The notes: a model not told the origin generated them from the sequence alone. Numbered from the stretch's first letter, positions 18,373-28,352 are shown. The stretch: 34,510 nt of DNA from an uncultured Leptolyngbyaceae cyanobacterium (GCA_938023035.1 CALIDI010000057.1:1-34510); one strand, 5' to 3'. A program made the numbers and translations.

Positions 18373-18577
18373 TATGGCGATGCGGAATGCAAAATGCAGC
18401 AGGTAAAGTGAAAAATGCTGAGAATTGAGAATTGAATCGCCTGTAAAACTTACCACAACGCCACAAAGTTAGCGCTTGGTATCTTATCGTTTTGTTCTAG
18501 GACACCATCTGCTAGGCAAGCTTTCTGAATGATGAAGACAGTTTTGGGGTTATCAGTTGACCAGTGGATGTGAGTTC

Positions 18578-20554
18578 ATGCGCCTGTTCCATAAAATCTT
18601 GCCTTTGTTCTTGGCCACTTTGCTGGCGATCGCGACGGTTTCTGCCCCAGCATCCATGGTAAACGCAACAACCCTCCGCCCTAACGACAATCTGGTCACA
18701 GAAGGCATTCCAGCTATCCCGTTAGCACTCGTAGAGCGCGTTAACCGCTACACTGAGTTCCGGGGGGCCACTTTTCAAAACTGGCATCCTACCAAGCGCG
18801 AGATGTTAATCGCGACTCGTTTTGCAGAGGTGCCCCAAATCCATCAGGTGCGCTTTCCGGGCGGAGCACGGCGACAATTGACCTTTTTTGCCGATGCGCC
18901 TTCGGCTCCGACCTATCAGCCAACCAACGGCGAGTATTTTGTCTTTAATCGGGATATTGGCGGCAATGAGTTTGGTCAAAACTATCGCTATGACTTAGCA
19001 ACCGGGGAAATTACCCTGCTCACGGATGGAACCTCTAAAAATTCGCGGGGTATCTGGTCAACCCAGGGCGATCGCATGGCTTATACCTCAACCCGGCGCA
19101 ATGGCAAGGATAACGACATTTATCTCATCAATCCGCTCAACCCCTCGTCTGATCGACGGCTGGCTGAGGTCGAAGGGGGCGGCTGGTATCCCCTGGATTG
19201 GGCCCCCGATGATCAGTCGTTACTTGTGTTGGAATTCATCTCGGTGAATGAGAGTTACCTCTGGTTGATGGATAGCACCACGGGGGAAAAAACGCGGTTG
19301 ACTCCTCAGGTCACTGGAGGCACTCCGATTTACTATGGTGCAGCGGCTTTTAGTCGAGATGGTCAGGGTTTGTATCTAGTGAGCGATCGCGGTTCAGAGT
19401 TTCACCACCTGTTCTATTTAGATCGAGCAACCGGCGAATTTACCGACCTCACCCCCCAGCTTCACTGGGATGTCGAAAGCTTCGATCTGTCTGAAGATGG
19501 GCACTGGTTAGCCTATATCAGCAACGAAGATGGCGCTAGCGTGTTGCATTTGCTCGATGGGATGACTCGCACCGAAAAGCTCCTGCCCAAACTACCTCTG
19601 GGCCGCATTCTTGGCATGGGCTGGCATCGTAACAATCAGGATTTGGGCTTTACCCTGACCTCAGCTCGCTCGACGGCAGATGCCTACTCCATCAATGTCA
19701 GAACCAACCAAATCGAACGCTGGACCGAGAGCGAGACCGGTGGCATGGATATTCGTCATTTCTCTGAAGCCGAATTAGTACGCTGGCCCAGCTTTGATCA
19801 GCGCCTCATTTCTGGGTTTCTTTATCGGCCCCCAGCCCGGTTCGCTGGCAAACGTCCGGTCATTATCAACATCCACGGCGGGCCTGAAAGTCAGTATCGT
19901 CCGGGCTTTCTGGCTCGCAGCAATTACTACCTAAATGAATTGGGTATCGCCCTGCTCTATCCCAATGTGCGTGGCTCCACAGGCTATGGCAAAACCTTCT
20001 TGCAGCTTGACAATGGCTACCGGCGGGAGGACGCGGTGAAAGACATTGGCGCTTTGCTGGATTGGATTCAGACACAGCCAGATTTGGATAGCGATCGCAT
20101 TCTGGTAACCGGCGGCAGCTACGGCGGCTACATGTCCCTAGCTGTGGCAACCCACTATAGCGATCGCATCCGCGCTGCAATTAACATTGTCGGCATCTCC
20201 AACTTCGTCACCTTTTTGGAGAATACCGAAAGCTATCGCCGGGATCTGCGTCGGGTAGAATATGGAGATGAACGCGATCCTAAAATGCGGGAGTTCTTAA
20301 CTCAAATTTCGCCCCTGACCAATGCGGCAAAAATTCGGCGACCCCTGTTTGTGATTCATGGCAAGAATGACCCTCGTGTGCCAGTCAGTGAAGCGGAGCA
20401 GATCGTAGAGGTCGTACGCCGTAACAACGTGCCAGTCTGGTACCTAATGGCAAAGGATGAAGGTCATGGCTTCTCGAAGAAGCCCAACATTGACTTCCAG
20501 TTTTATGCCACGGTGAAATTCGTGCAGCAATACCTGTTAAGCGATACCCGCTAG
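18578..20554 (+). CDS. Secreted S9-family prolyl-oligopeptidase-like serine peptidase
   Basis: A protein of 658 residues. The N-terminus (MRLFHKILPLFLATLLAIAT) is a signal peptide, so it should act in the periplasm or outside. Residues about 50-390 contain repeated beta-propeller-like segments, including YTSTRRNGKDNDIYLI and YLVSDRGSEFHHLFYLD. The C-terminal third is the alpha/beta-hydrolase domain with the HGGPESQYRP oxyanion region, nucleophile S514 in GGSYGGY, D598 in HGKNDPRVP and H630 in DEGHGF. This is the layout of acylaminoacyl-peptidase/dipeptidyl-peptidase relatives that cut short peptides; substrate unknown. The frame opens at a TTG at 18557, but the ATG at 18578 begins the signal peptide cleanly. 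It is convergent with the next gene with 90 bp between them. Confidence 0.92.
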   Translation: MRLFHKILPLFLATLLAIATVSAPASMVNATTLRPNDNLVTEGIPAIPLALVERVNRYTEFRGATFQNWHPTKREMLIATRFAEVPQIHQVRFPGGARRQLTFFADAPSAPTYQPTNGEYFVFNRDIGGNEFGQNYRYDLATGEITLLTDGTSKNSRGIWSTQGDRMAYTSTRRNGKDNDIYLINPLNPSSDRRLAEVEGGGWYPLDWAPDDQSLLVLEFISVNESYLWLMDSTTGEKTRLTPQVTGGTPIYYGAAAFSRDGQGLYLVSDRGSEFHHLFYLDRATGEFTDLTPQLHWDVESFDLSEDGHWLAYISNEDGASVLHLLDGMTRTEKLLPKLPLGRILGMGWHRNNQDLGFTLTSARSTADAYSINVRTNQIERWTESETGGMDIRHFSEAELVRWPSFDQRLISGFLYRPPARFAGKRPVIINIHGGPESQYRPGFLARSNYYLNELGIALLYPNVRGSTGYGKTFLQLDNGYRREDAVKDIGALLDWIQTQPDLDSDRILVTGGSYGGYMSLAVATHYSDRIRAAINIVGISNFVTFLENTESYRRDLRRVEYGDERDPKMREFLTQISPLTNAAKIRRPLFVIHGKNDPRVPVSEAEQIVEVVRRNNVPVWYLMAKDEGHGFSKKPNIDFQFYATVKFVQQYLLSDTR

Positions 20555-20644
20555 GCCTGCTTGGGATTTCTCGTTTGGAATTGGAGCATCTGTCCCAGAA
20601 ACCGCAAGGGAAAGCCCATCCGCCAGATTAGTGCACTTTCATCA

Positions 20645-21157
20645 TCACTCAAACAGCCGAAAGTAAGGATAGCGCACGGGTGCCCCTGGTTCTTTCTCCA
20701 AGTCAAAGTTAATTACATCCCAGCAGGGCACTTCCTGGGCGTCTGGGCTAAACTCAACGGGCAACCCATAAAGCCGGGGCGCAGAACCTTCAGCCGTGCC
20801 TCGCCATGGGGTACTACGCTCCAGATAGGTGCTGATTAGGTCTTTATAGCGTTGGGCAATAATGATCTTAGTGGCCCGATAACCCTGGGTGTAAAGCCGA
20901 TCAAGGGCTTCATGAATCTCAAAGCGGATGCCATCAGGGTGGGTATGCTGACGATACCAATCTCCTTGCCAATGTCGCCAGTGCCGCCCTGACTGCAAAT
21001 GAACGAGTTCCCCTGTTTTAGGGTTGGCCTCAAACGCCCCATGGCGTTGACACAGGTAAGTATCTGTCAGAGTCAGTGCAGGGATGGTTTGACGGCAATG
21101 AGGGCACTGAATCTCTGGCCCAAAGATGGGGTATTGCTGCAAAGCGGGGTGAGTCAT
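20645..21157 (-). CDS. TIGR02652 family zinc-ribbon protein
   Basis: A protein of 170 residues recognised as a member of the TIGR02652 family of cyanobacterial proteins of unknown function. A zinc site CxxC-x14-CxxH is formed by C18, C21, C36 and H39 (IQCPHC and LCQRHG). The conserved block SGRHWRHWQGDWYRQHTHPD follows, then a helical region (EALDRLYTQGYRATKIIIAQ). The open frame runs to 21292, but the ATG at 21157 (MTHPALQQYPIFGPEIQCPH) gives the family length and avoids overlap with the divergent gene. The 86-bp gap to that gene must hold both promoters; a TATTAT at about 21203-21208 could serve as a -10. Confidence 0.85.
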   Translation of the reverse strand: MTHPALQQYPIFGPEIQCPHCRQTIPALTLTDTYLCQRHGAFEANPKTGELVHLQSGRHWRHWQGDWYRQHTHPDGIRFEIHEALDRLYTQGYRATKIIIAQRYKDLISTYLERSTPWRGTAEGSAPRLYGLPVEFSPDAQEVPCWDVINFDLEKEPGAPVRYPYFRLFE

Positions 21158-21243
21158 CAGAGCGGTTTTGCCGAATTTCGACAGATCAGTGCCAGTGGAT
21201 TTTATTATACCCCTAGCCCTTCTAAGAACAATGCTGAGGGAAA

Positions 21244-21792
21244 ATGCCCGTGAATGATTTTGCCAACCAACTCCCAACTTATTGGGAACCACCCGATTTA
21301 TCTAAGGCTACCTTTGTTGCGGCCAATGCAACTGTGGTGGGTACTGTCATCCTAGCAGAGGGAACCAGCATTTGGTACGGGGCAGTGCTGCGCGGAGATG
21401 TAGAGCGCATCCAGATTGGGGCCTATAGCAATGTGCAGGATGGGGCCATTCTCCATGGCGACCCTGGACAACCCACTATTCTCGAAGCCTATGTCACGGT
21501 GGGGCATCGAGCGGTCGTCCATAGTGCCTACATTGAGCAAGGCTGCTTGATTGGGATTGGGGCCATTGTGTTGGATGGGGTGCGGGTTGGGGCCGGAAGC
21601 TTAATTGGAGCGGGGGCGGTGGTGACGAAGGATGTGCCAGCGCGATCGCTAGTAATCGGTATTCCCGGCAAAGTGATTCGCCAGCTTTCTGAGCCAGAAG
21701 CAGCCCATCTGATTGATCATGCCCAGCGTTACGAAAAGCTTGCCCAGGTTCATGCCGGGACGGGTACCGATCCGGGTTTTAGCGTTGCTTAG
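21244..21792 (+). CDS. Gamma-carbonic-anhydrase family hexapeptide-repeat protein
   Basis: A 182-residue left-handed beta-helix protein of the gamma-CA/ferripyochelin-binding/YrdA group. The first 150 residues carry hexapeptide repeats. The three metal-binding histidines of gamma-CAs are present as H71 (ILHG), H88 and H93 (GHRAVVH), and RGD at 50-52 and NVQDG at 63-67 are conserved. The protein lacks the RbcS-like repeats of CcmM. Many such homologues are inactive as carbonic anhydrases; activity is not decided by sequence. GAGGG at 21236-21240 is only three nt from the ATG at 21244, and a GTG at 21250 (MNDFANQLP) has better spacing, so the start is uncertain by two codons. Divergent from the TIGR02652 gene. 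Confidence 0.88.
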   Translation: MPVNDFANQLPTYWEPPDLSKATFVAANATVVGTVILAEGTSIWYGAVLRGDVERIQIGAYSNVQDGAILHGDPGQPTILEAYVTVGHRAVVHSAYIEQGCLIGIGAIVLDGVRVGAGSLIGAGAVVTKDVPARSLVIGIPGKVIRQLSEPEAAHLIDHAQRYEKLAQVHAGTGTDPGFSVA

Positions 21793-22050
21793 GCCAACTC
21801 AACAATGAGGAAAGAACAGAAAAGGAATGAGAACTCCATAACCTGAATGTCTGTCACCTAACCGTCCACCCTAAAGGCACAGAGGAAACAAGAAAATGGC
21901 CTTGGGAAGCCACCGGTTTTGCCATTGATTGAATCCACACTCTTGAGCCAGGGTCTCGGTTAAGCCGGAATTGGATTGCGCCATTTAGATTTAGAGCAGA
22001 ACACTCAACCCGCTGATTTGCAACAATTTGTATCGTTGCAGCCACTTTAT

Positions 22051-22093
22051 TGTATACGGGGACACAATTCGCTAAGGGGTATACCCCTAATAT
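22051..22093 (+). promoter_or_regulatory. NtcA-activated promoter of urtA
   Basis: TGTA (22051-22054), 8 bases, CACA (22063-22066) matches the NtcA consensus TGTA-N8-TACA with one change. After a 22-nt spacer comes the -10 box TAATAT (22088-22093), exactly the spacing of class II NtcA promoters. NtcA activates nitrogen-assimilation genes when ammonium is scarce, and the urt operon is a known target in Anabaena. A palindrome AGGGGTATACCCCT lies between site and -10 (22075-22088). Nothing else is recognised in the 21793-22180 spacer. Confidence 0.85.
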
Positions 22094-22180
22094 CTCCAGA
22101 GTTGTTAGGACAAGCCTCTCCTAATTCCTTGCAGCGCTCCCCCAATGCAAAACCTAGTAGTTTGTAGTGTGAAGTAAGCC

Positions 22181-23488
22181 ATGACGAAACAAATTGGTCG
22201 GCGTGAATTTCTGTTCTTCGGTTCTGCCACAGCAGGCACCTTGCTGCTCAAAGCCTGCACTCCTACCGCCACAACACCTGATGCTTCACCAACGGCAGCA
22301 GCACCAGCGGCAGCAGGAGGCGATGCCGTCAAGGTAGGTATTCTCCACTCCCTCAGCGGCACCATGGCTATCTCTGAAAAGAGTGTGGTAGATGCAGAGA
22401 AGCTCGCTATTAAGGAAATTAACGCAGCCGGTGGAGTCCTCGGTAAACAGATCGAGGCTGTTGTTGAAGATGGGGCCTCGGATTGGCCCACTTTCAACGA
22501 AAAAGCGAAAAAGCTAATTGAGCAAGATAAAGTAGCCACCGTGTTTGGATGCTGGACTTCTGCAAGCCGCAAAGCAGTGCTGCCGACCTTTGAGTCTCTC
22601 AACCACATGCTCTGGTACCCCGTGCAATATGAGGGGCAAGAGTGCTCCAAAAACATTTTCTACACCGGCGCAGCACCCAACCAGCAGATTGAGCCATCGG
22701 TCGAGTGGTTGCTGGAAAAGTACAAAGGGCAGCCTTTCTTCCTGGTCGGGTCTGACTATGTATTTCCCCGAACCGCGAACACCATCATCAAAGCCCAGTT
22801 AGAAGCGAAGGGTGGTAAGGTCGTCGGTGAAGACTACATCCCTCTGGGTGGAACAGAAGTGACCCCCATCATCTCCAAGATTAAGCAGGCATTGCCAGAC
22901 GGTGGCGTGATTTATAACAGCTTAAACGGAGATAGCAACGTCGCCTTCTTTAAGCAGTTGCAGGGCGCAGGCATGGGGCCTGACAAATATCCTTCGATGT
23001 CAGTCAGTATTGCGGAAGAAGAAGTGAAGGCCATTGGGGTGGAATACTTGAAGGGTCACTATGCGGCCTGGAACTACTTCCAAACCGTCGATACCCCAGA
23101 AAGTAAGAAGTTTGTTGAGGCCTTCAAGAAGGAATATGGGGATGACCGAGTGGTCAATGACCCAATGGAAGCCGCCTACATCATGGTTTATCTCTGGAAG
23201 CAGGCGGTTGAGAAGGCCGGAACAGTTGATGATCTGGAGAAGGTGAGGGCCGCAGCCATTGGTCAAAAACTGATGGCCCCTGAAGGGGAAGTGACCCTGG
23301 AAGCCAACCACCACCTATCAAAAGTAGTGCGGATTGGGCAGGTGCGAGATGATGGCCTGTTTGACATCGTTTCTGATACAAAGACTGCTGTCAAGCCAGT
23401 GCCCTGGAACCAGTTTGTGGCTGAAACTAAGGGGTTTGCCTGCGACTGGTCTGACCCTGCCAAGGGTGGCAAATTCAAGATCAGCTAA
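22181..23488 (+). CDS. urtA: Urea ABC transporter substrate-binding protein
   Basis: A 435-residue periplasmic receptor for urea. The N-terminus has a twin-arginine pair (RREFLFFG, R7 R8), a hydrophobic stretch and a lipobox LLKAC with the acylated cysteine C26, so it is probably exported by Tat and anchored as a lipoprotein. A linker rich in Ala, Pro and Thr follows to about residue 48, then the type I periplasmic-binding fold ([52 protein letters not shown]), which is typical of UrtA. It is the first gene of the urtABCDE cluster, 88 nt downstream of an NtcA-type promoter. Length is normal for the family. Confidence 0.97.
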   Translation: MTKQIGRREFLFFGSATAGTLLLKACTPTATTPDASPTAAAPAAAGGDAVKVGILHSLSGTMAISEKSVVDAEKLAIKEINAAGGVLGKQIEAVVEDGASDWPTFNEKAKKLIEQDKVATVFGCWTSASRKAVLPTFESLNHMLWYPVQYEGQECSKNIFYTGAAPNQQIEPSVEWLLEKYKGQPFFLVGSDYVFPRTANTIIKAQLEAKGGKVVGEDYIPLGGTEVTPIISKIKQALPDGGVIYNSLNGDSNVAFFKQLQGAGMGPDKYPSMSVSIAEEEVKAIGVEYLKGHYAAWNYFQTVDTPESKKFVEAFKKEYGDDRVVNDPMEAAYIMVYLWKQAVEKAGTVDDLEKVRAAAIGQKLMAPEGEVTLEANHHLSKVVRIGQVRDDGLFDIVSDTKTAVKPVPWNQFVAETKGFACDWSDPAKGGKFKIS

Positions 23489-24009
23489 CCTACTTTGCTG
23501 ACGAGCCGCATCGATTGAGCGCAATGAGTAGCTTTGGTCAGAAAGCTGAGGACAAAACTCAGTGATCAAACGTTGATGTTGAGCAGGCTTTTTGACTTTC
23601 CATCGCTATAGTTTCTACAGGAATGGTCATCTCCCTTTAGGAAGCAGCAAACCACTGAGTCAGGGTAGATTTATCTGATTTTTATGATGCAGATGTCAAT
23701 GGAGATAGAGACATTTGAGAGTAGAAGTCTAACAATCTACCCTAATTTATTTTGTCTCAGACAATCAGTAACGAAATCCAGGCTCTAAGTGAGCGGTTCA
23801 CGACCCTTTAGTCGTTTGTCTAATGAAACTTGGTAAACCATTGGTAGCCCTGAATGTTTTTGCAAAAGATCGCAAGCTAGCCGTTTTAATCTTTGAAAGG
23901 GTGTAAAACTCGCAATTTAAGGATGTTTTGTGGTTTTCGACATCCTGGTTACAGCTTTATCTGTTGTCAACGTTCAAGATAGACTCGTTCAGTATCAGGA
24001 GAGAAGGCA
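23489..24009 (+). other. 521-bp gap between urtA and urtB
   Basis: Unusually long for the inside of this operon. A hairpin AGCTTT-GGTCAG-AAAGCT lies at 23530-23547, 41 nt after the urtA stop, without a T run. No second NtcA site matching GTA-N8-TAC was found and no small gene is evident. The hairpin could protect the 3' end of a separate, abundant urtA message. Confidence 0.45.
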
Positions 24010-25164
24010 TTGACTGCAATTCTCGAATCTTTTTTTGGGGGCTTGAGCATTGCCTCTGTACTCTTGCTAGCTGCTCTGGGCTTAGCCATTGTATTTGGTT
24101 TGATGGGTGTCATCAATATGGCCCATGGGGAACTGATGATGCTGGGGGCTTACACCACCTTTGTGGTGCAGAATGTTCTCAAGGGTACCCCGCTGGAATC
24201 TGTCTACATTTTGTTTGCCCTAGTGACGGCTTTTATAATGGCGAGCCTGCTGGGGATTATCCTAGAGCGAGGGGTGGTACGTTACCTCTATGGTAGGCCA
24301 TTGGAAACGTTGCTGGCCACCTGGGGTGTCAGCTTGATTTTGCAGCAATTGATTCGCAGCATTAGTTGGCAGCTAGCGACGGGAATTGTGCTGTTCAGCC
24401 TGCTCTTTTTTGGTACGCTCTGGTTTTTCTCGCGGCGTGGCGATTTTGAACGGTTTCGGGGCTGGTTTTTGGGCGTGATGTTGCCCATTTCTGCAGCGAT
24501 CACCTGGTTTGTTTCTGACCTGCTGGGCAAAACTCATAAAATGCCATTCACCCGTCCCTGGTTTGGAACCCAGGGGGTGGATGTCACCGCGCCTTCCTGG
24601 CTGCGGGGCGGGGTGCCGATTGTGCCAGGTTATCAACTGCCGTTGACGCGGCTATTTATCATTTTGTTGACCGCAGCTTGCCTGCTAGGAGTCTACTGGT
24701 TCCTGAATAAAACCGTCTGGGGACTGCGGATTCGGGCGGTGACCCAAAACCGAAATATGAGTGCCTGTTTGGGCATTCCCACTCAGAAGGTAGATGCACT
24801 CACTTTTGCGATTGGTTCTGGTCTGGCGGGCGTTGCTGGCTGTGCCGTGAGCTTGTTGAGTTCGGTTAGCTCTAACCTGGGCCAGCAGTACCTGGTTGAT
24901 ACCTTCATGGTGGTGGTGGTGGGTGGAGTTGGCAAACTGATCGGCAGTATTGCCGCCGCCACTGGGATTGGGTTGCTCAATTACGTGATTGCCGCTAATG
25001 CCTTGGGGCCATTGCTGAGTTTTAGCCCTGCCTTGACCGCGATTAGCGAATTTTTTGCCAGCGGTCCAATGGCGAAAGTCTTTGTGTTTGCCTTGATTGT
25101 GTTGTTTCTCCAAATCCGTCCGGCGGGGTTGTTTCCTCAAAAGGGGCGCACGGTAGATGCTTAG
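24010..25164 (+). CDS. urtB: Urea ABC transporter permease UrtB
   Basis: A 384-residue inner-membrane permease of the branched-chain amino acid (LivH) type. It is hydrophobic throughout, with about nine predicted membrane spans. The N-terminal pattern GLAIVFGLMGVINMAHGELMM and the LRIRAVTQNRNMSACLGI segment before the last spans are typical of UrtB; the latter is the region that contacts the ATPases. The start is a TTG at 24010 with AGGAG about eight nt upstream (tcaggagagaaggca), which decides the start. It forms the channel with UrtC. Confidence 0.95.
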   Translation: MTAILESFFGGLSIASVLLLAALGLAIVFGLMGVINMAHGELMMLGAYTTFVVQNVLKGTPLESVYILFALVTAFIMASLLGIILERGVVRYLYGRPLETLLATWGVSLILQQLIRSISWQLATGIVLFSLLFFGTLWFFSRRGDFERFRGWFLGVMLPISAAITWFVSDLLGKTHKMPFTRPWFGTQGVDVTAPSWLRGGVPIVPGYQLPLTRLFIILLTAACLLGVYWFLNKTVWGLRIRAVTQNRNMSACLGIPTQKVDALTFAIGSGLAGVAGCAVSLLSSVSSNLGQQYLVDTFMVVVVGGVGKLIGSIAAATGIGLLNYVIAANALGPLLSFSPALTAISEFFASGPMAKVFVFALIVLFLQIRPAGLFPQKGRTVDA

Positions 25165-25208
25165 GAGGAGTGTGAGATGGTTTGTCTTATTGGATGGGGG
25201 AATCGTTT

Positions 25209-26405
25209 ATGACGGTTAAAGCGATTGAGCCTGCTGTGGAACCGCGGGCGCTGGCAAAGGCGCGGCAACGCCGCTGGTTTTGGTTAGAGGTTGCTTTAGT
25301 CGTTGTCTGTGCCCTGCTGCTGTTGCTGGTGATTCCTGCTATCCTCAATGCGGTCGGGCAGGGGGTGCGGGTGAATCAACTGGGCCGCTTCCTGGCATTG
25401 GCGATCGCTGCCCTGGGCATCGATCTGATCTGGGGCTACACCGGGTTACTAAGCCTGGGCCATGGCATCTTCTTTGCCTTGGGGGGTTATGCCCTTGCCA
25501 TGTACCTGGAGTTGCAGGCAAAAGGGGGCGGCACTCCTGATTTTTTCTCCCTCTACGGGGTCACTGATCTCCCCACTTTCTGGCGGCCCTTTAACTCTTT
25601 GCCCTTTACCATCATCGCCATCTGGTTGATTCCAACCCTGGTGGCCATTGCCCTGGGTTATCTCGTCTTCCGCAATCGGATTCGTGGAGTTTATTTCTCA
25701 ATTCTGACCCAGGCAGCTTTGATCGTCTTCTTCAACTTTTTTAACGGTCAGCAAAAGCTCATTAACGGTACCAACGGCCTCAAAACCTCAACTTCACCTA
25801 TCTTCGGAGTGCAGGCAAGCGCCCCCCGCGCCCAGGCAATTTTTTATGCCCTCAGCGTCGTGTTTCTGGTGCTGGGCTATGTTGTGTGTCGCTGGCTCAC
25901 CAGTGGGCGCATGGGGCGCATGTTGGTGGCCATTCGAGATGATGAGCCACGGGTGCGGTTTTCTGGCTATAACCCCACTGGGTTCAAGGTGTTTGTGTTT
26001 GCGGTATCGGCAGCCCTCGCCGGAATTGCGGGGGCACTATTCACAGTGCAGTCGGGTATTATTACGCCCAGTTCTTCCCTCAGCACTGCCTTCTCAATTG
26101 AAATGGTGATTTGGGTTGCGGTCGGCGGTCGGGCGACCCTGGTGGGTGCGATTTTTGGCACCTTACTGGTCAACTTTGCCAGAACCCTTTTGAGTGAGCA
26201 GTTTCCGGCAGTATGGCTGTTTTTCCAGGGGGCGCTGTTTCTCTCTGTTGTAACCATTCTGCCCAACGGCATTATCGGCTGGCTTCGTAGCAGTGGCTTT
26301 GCTTTGGGGCGATCGCTCTTTGGCAGGCGTCACCCAGTTGCTACCTACCCCAGTCTTGAAACCGATCCAGATGTGGAATATGAGCGACAAAATCTTAGAG
26401 ATTGA
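25209..26405 (+). CDS. urtC: Urea ABC transporter permease UrtC
   Basis: A 398-residue second permease, LivM type, partner of UrtB. Seen: multiple membrane spans, the conserved GYTGLLSLGHGIFFALGGYA near residue 80, and the cytoplasmic coupling segment MLVAIRDDEPRVRFSGYNP. The open frame extends to a TTG at 25182, but GGGGGA seven nt before the ATG at 25209 supports this start. It lies 44 bp after urtB and its last 26 nt overlap urtD, which indicates translational coupling. Confidence 0.95.
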   Translation: MTVKAIEPAVEPRALAKARQRRWFWLEVALVVVCALLLLLVIPAILNAVGQGVRVNQLGRFLALAIAALGIDLIWGYTGLLSLGHGIFFALGGYALAMYLELQAKGGGTPDFFSLYGVTDLPTFWRPFNSLPFTIIAIWLIPTLVAIALGYLVFRNRIRGVYFSILTQAALIVFFNFFNGQQKLINGTNGLKTSTSPIFGVQASAPRAQAIFYALSVVFLVLGYVVCRWLTSGRMGRMLVAIRDDEPRVRFSGYNPTGFKVFVFAVSAALAGIAGALFTVQSGIITPSSSLSTAFSIEMVIWVAVGGRATLVGAIFGTLLVNFARTLLSEQFPAVWLFFQGALFLSVVTILPNGIIGWLRSSGFALGRSLFGRRHPVATYPSLETDPDVEYERQNLRD

Positions 26406-27132
26406 GCACCTGACCGTCAGCTTTGACGGGTTTAAGGCCATTACAGACCTGAATTTTAGCCTGGATTTCGGGGAATTGCGGGTAGTCATTGGGCCAAATG
26501 GAGCCGGCAAAACCACCTTTATGGATGTAATTACGGGCAAAACCAAGCCAACTGAAGGCAAGGTGTACTTCAAAGGCAAAGATATCCTGCCCTACCGGGA
26601 ACATGAAATCGCCCAGATGGGAATTGGCCGCAAGTTTCAAACGCCAAGAGTTTACCTAAAGCTGACTCCCCGTGAAAATCTAGAGCTTTCCTGCGTCCGC
26701 CACAAAAATGTTTGGTCAGTCCTGAGGGGCAAAGCATCGAGTGAAGAACGGCACACCGTCAATGATTTACTCGAAACGATCGGCCTGACCAGTCGGGCCG
26801 ATATTCCAGCAGAGTTGCTCTCCCACGGAGAAAAACAACGGCTGGAGATTGGTATGTTGGTGGCCCAATCTCCCGATTTGCTGCTGATAGATGAACCCGT
26901 TGCTGGTTTAACCGATGAGGAAACCGAAGCCGTTGGTCATCTGCTAATGCAATTGGCCGAAACCCATTCGATTATGGTGATTGAGCATGACATGGAGTTT
27001 GTGCGTCAGATTGCCCGCAAGGTAACGGTGCTGCACCAGGGAACCGTTTTGTGCGAAGGCTCAATGGATGAAATACAAAACGACCCGCGGGTGATTGAGG
27101 TCTATCTTGGCAAGGAAGATGAAGATCACTGA
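26380..27132 (+). CDS. urtD: Urea ABC transporter ATPase UrtD
   Basis: A 250-residue ATP-binding subunit (LivG type). Walker A GPNGAGKTT at 38-46, the signature LSHGEKQRLEIGM (the usual second glycine position is histidine, as is common in UrtD), Walker B LLLIDEP and the switch histidine in VIEHD are all present. I start at the ATG at 26380 (MSDKILEIEHL), the family position, although the frame opens earlier inside urtC; an in-frame ATG three codons upstream is the only near alternative. It forms the ATPase pair with UrtE. Confidence 0.95.
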   Translation: MSDKILEIEHLTVSFDGFKAITDLNFSLDFGELRVVIGPNGAGKTTFMDVITGKTKPTEGKVYFKGKDILPYREHEIAQMGIGRKFQTPRVYLKLTPRENLELSCVRHKNVWSVLRGKASSEERHTVNDLLETIGLTSRADIPAELLSHGEKQRLEIGMLVAQSPDLLLIDEPVAGLTDEETEAVGHLLMQLAETHSIMVIEHDMEFVRQIARKVTVLHQGTVLCEGSMDEIQNDPRVIEVYLGKEDEDH

Positions 27133-27267
27133 GAAGGGGTGAAAACAGTTCTATGATACGGAGCTTTTTGCCAGAGTTCTCTCAGTAAAATTTTGCTAGG
27201 TTGCCGACTCTCAAACTCAAGCACTTTTCTTCTCTGGAAATGAATTCTTAAAAATTTGGAGTCTATT

Positions 27268-28026
27268 ATGTCTCAAGCCAATGGATCGGTTGCCACATCT
27301 CCCGCTGCGCTGGATACCCAGCCAATGCTCGACATTCGTGGCTTAAATGTTTACTACGGCGAGAGTCATATTCTCCGAAATGTCGATATGAGTGTGCAAC
27401 GGGGGCAGATGGTTTGCCTGATCGGGCGCAATGGGGTCGGTAAAACCACGATGATGAAAACCATTATCGGTCTCTTGTCGCCTCGTAGCGGCTCAATTGT
27501 GTTGGAGGGTAAGGAAATTACCCGCCTTTCTCCAGACCGCCGAGCTAAGGCCGGGATTGGCTATGTTCCTCAGGGGAAGGATATTATTCCACGGCTAACT
27601 ATTCGAGAAAACCTACTGCTAGGGTTAGAGGCGTTGCCACCAGGGAGTGCGAAGAGCCAGACTATTCCCGATGATATTTTTGAGTTGTTCCCCGTGTTAA
27701 AGACGATGTTGAACCGTTTGGGCGGTGACTTGAGTGGCGGGCAACAGCAGCAGTTAGCGATCGCCCGCGCAATGATGGGTCGCCCTCGGCTGCTCGTGCT
27801 GGATGAACCCACCGAAGGAATTCAACCCTCGATCGTCTTAGAGATTGAAGCCGCTGTGAAGAGCATTATCCGGGAGACAGGTATTTCCGTTTTGCTAGTG
27901 GAGCAACATTTGCACTTTGTGCGGCAGGCGGACTGGTACTATGCCATGCAAAAGGGCGGCATTGTTGCCTCTGGGCCTACGAAAGATTTGAGCAAGGATG
28001 TGATTCAAGAATTTTTGGCGGTGTGA
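27268..28026 (+). CDS. urtE: Urea ABC transporter ATPase UrtE
   Basis: A 252-residue ATP-binding subunit (LivF type). Walker A GRNGVGKTT at 53-61, signature LSGGQQQQLAIARAMMG, Walker B LLVLDEPTEG and the switch histidine in LVEQH are intact. The ATG at 27268 has GGAG six nt upstream (27258-27261) and yields about 19 extra N-terminal residues, rich in Ala and Ser, before the family start motif MLDIRGLNVYYGESHILRNV. Starting at that internal Met (27325) would give the usual length but has no Shine-Dalgarno. It follows urtD by 135 bp and ends the urt cluster. Confidence 0.94.
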   Translation: MSQANGSVATSPAALDTQPMLDIRGLNVYYGESHILRNVDMSVQRGQMVCLIGRNGVGKTTMMKTIIGLLSPRSGSIVLEGKEITRLSPDRRAKAGIGYVPQGKDIIPRLTIRENLLLGLEALPPGSAKSQTIPDDIFELFPVLKTMLNRLGGDLSGGQQQQLAIARAMMGRPRLLVLDEPTEGIQPSIVLEIEAAVKSIIRETGISVLLVEQHLHFVRQADWYYAMQKGGIVASGPTKDLSKDVIQEFLAV

Positions 28027-28352
28027 GAATCGCAGATTCAATCTTCTGACAGATTCAACCTACTAAATCGCCTAAGACTCCACGACAGCGGCACAGGTAA
28101 ATGGTGATAGCACCCTTATTTCTTAGAGTGTTTTGCTGTGAAGACACGATGCGTCTCCGCTGCCAAGAGAAGAGAGAAGAGAGAATTACGCAGCCCTAGC
28201 CGGTTACAATGTGGGCGAACTGGCCAAAGTTAGACTCGCTGGCTACAACAATGACTAGTGCGTAGTGCCGGAGCAAAGAAAATGAAGGTTGGTACTTCTG
28301 GAGGGTCAACATCAAAAATGATGATGTTGTTTGGCGAGGCTTGAACAAGTTG
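28027..28352. other. 326-bp spacer between convergent urtE and ligase gene
   Basis: No gene seen. A purine-rich GAGAAGAGA-type run lies at about 28165-28182. No clear rho-independent terminator is visible for urtE. Confidence 0.5.

Noticed and set aside
18419-18436. TGAGAATTGAGAATTGA short direct repeat after the Nif11 gene.
   Set aside because: Two heptamer units only; typical low-complexity cyanobacterial spacer sequence, too short to call a repeat element.
18055-18456. 133-codon minus-strand frame spanning the Nif11 gene.
   Set aside because: Antisense to the clear Nif11 domain gene, no domain of its own.
22105-22656. 183-codon minus-strand frame over the urtA start.
   Set aside because: Antisense to urtA, low-complexity Ala/Ser composition that mirrors the urtA linker.
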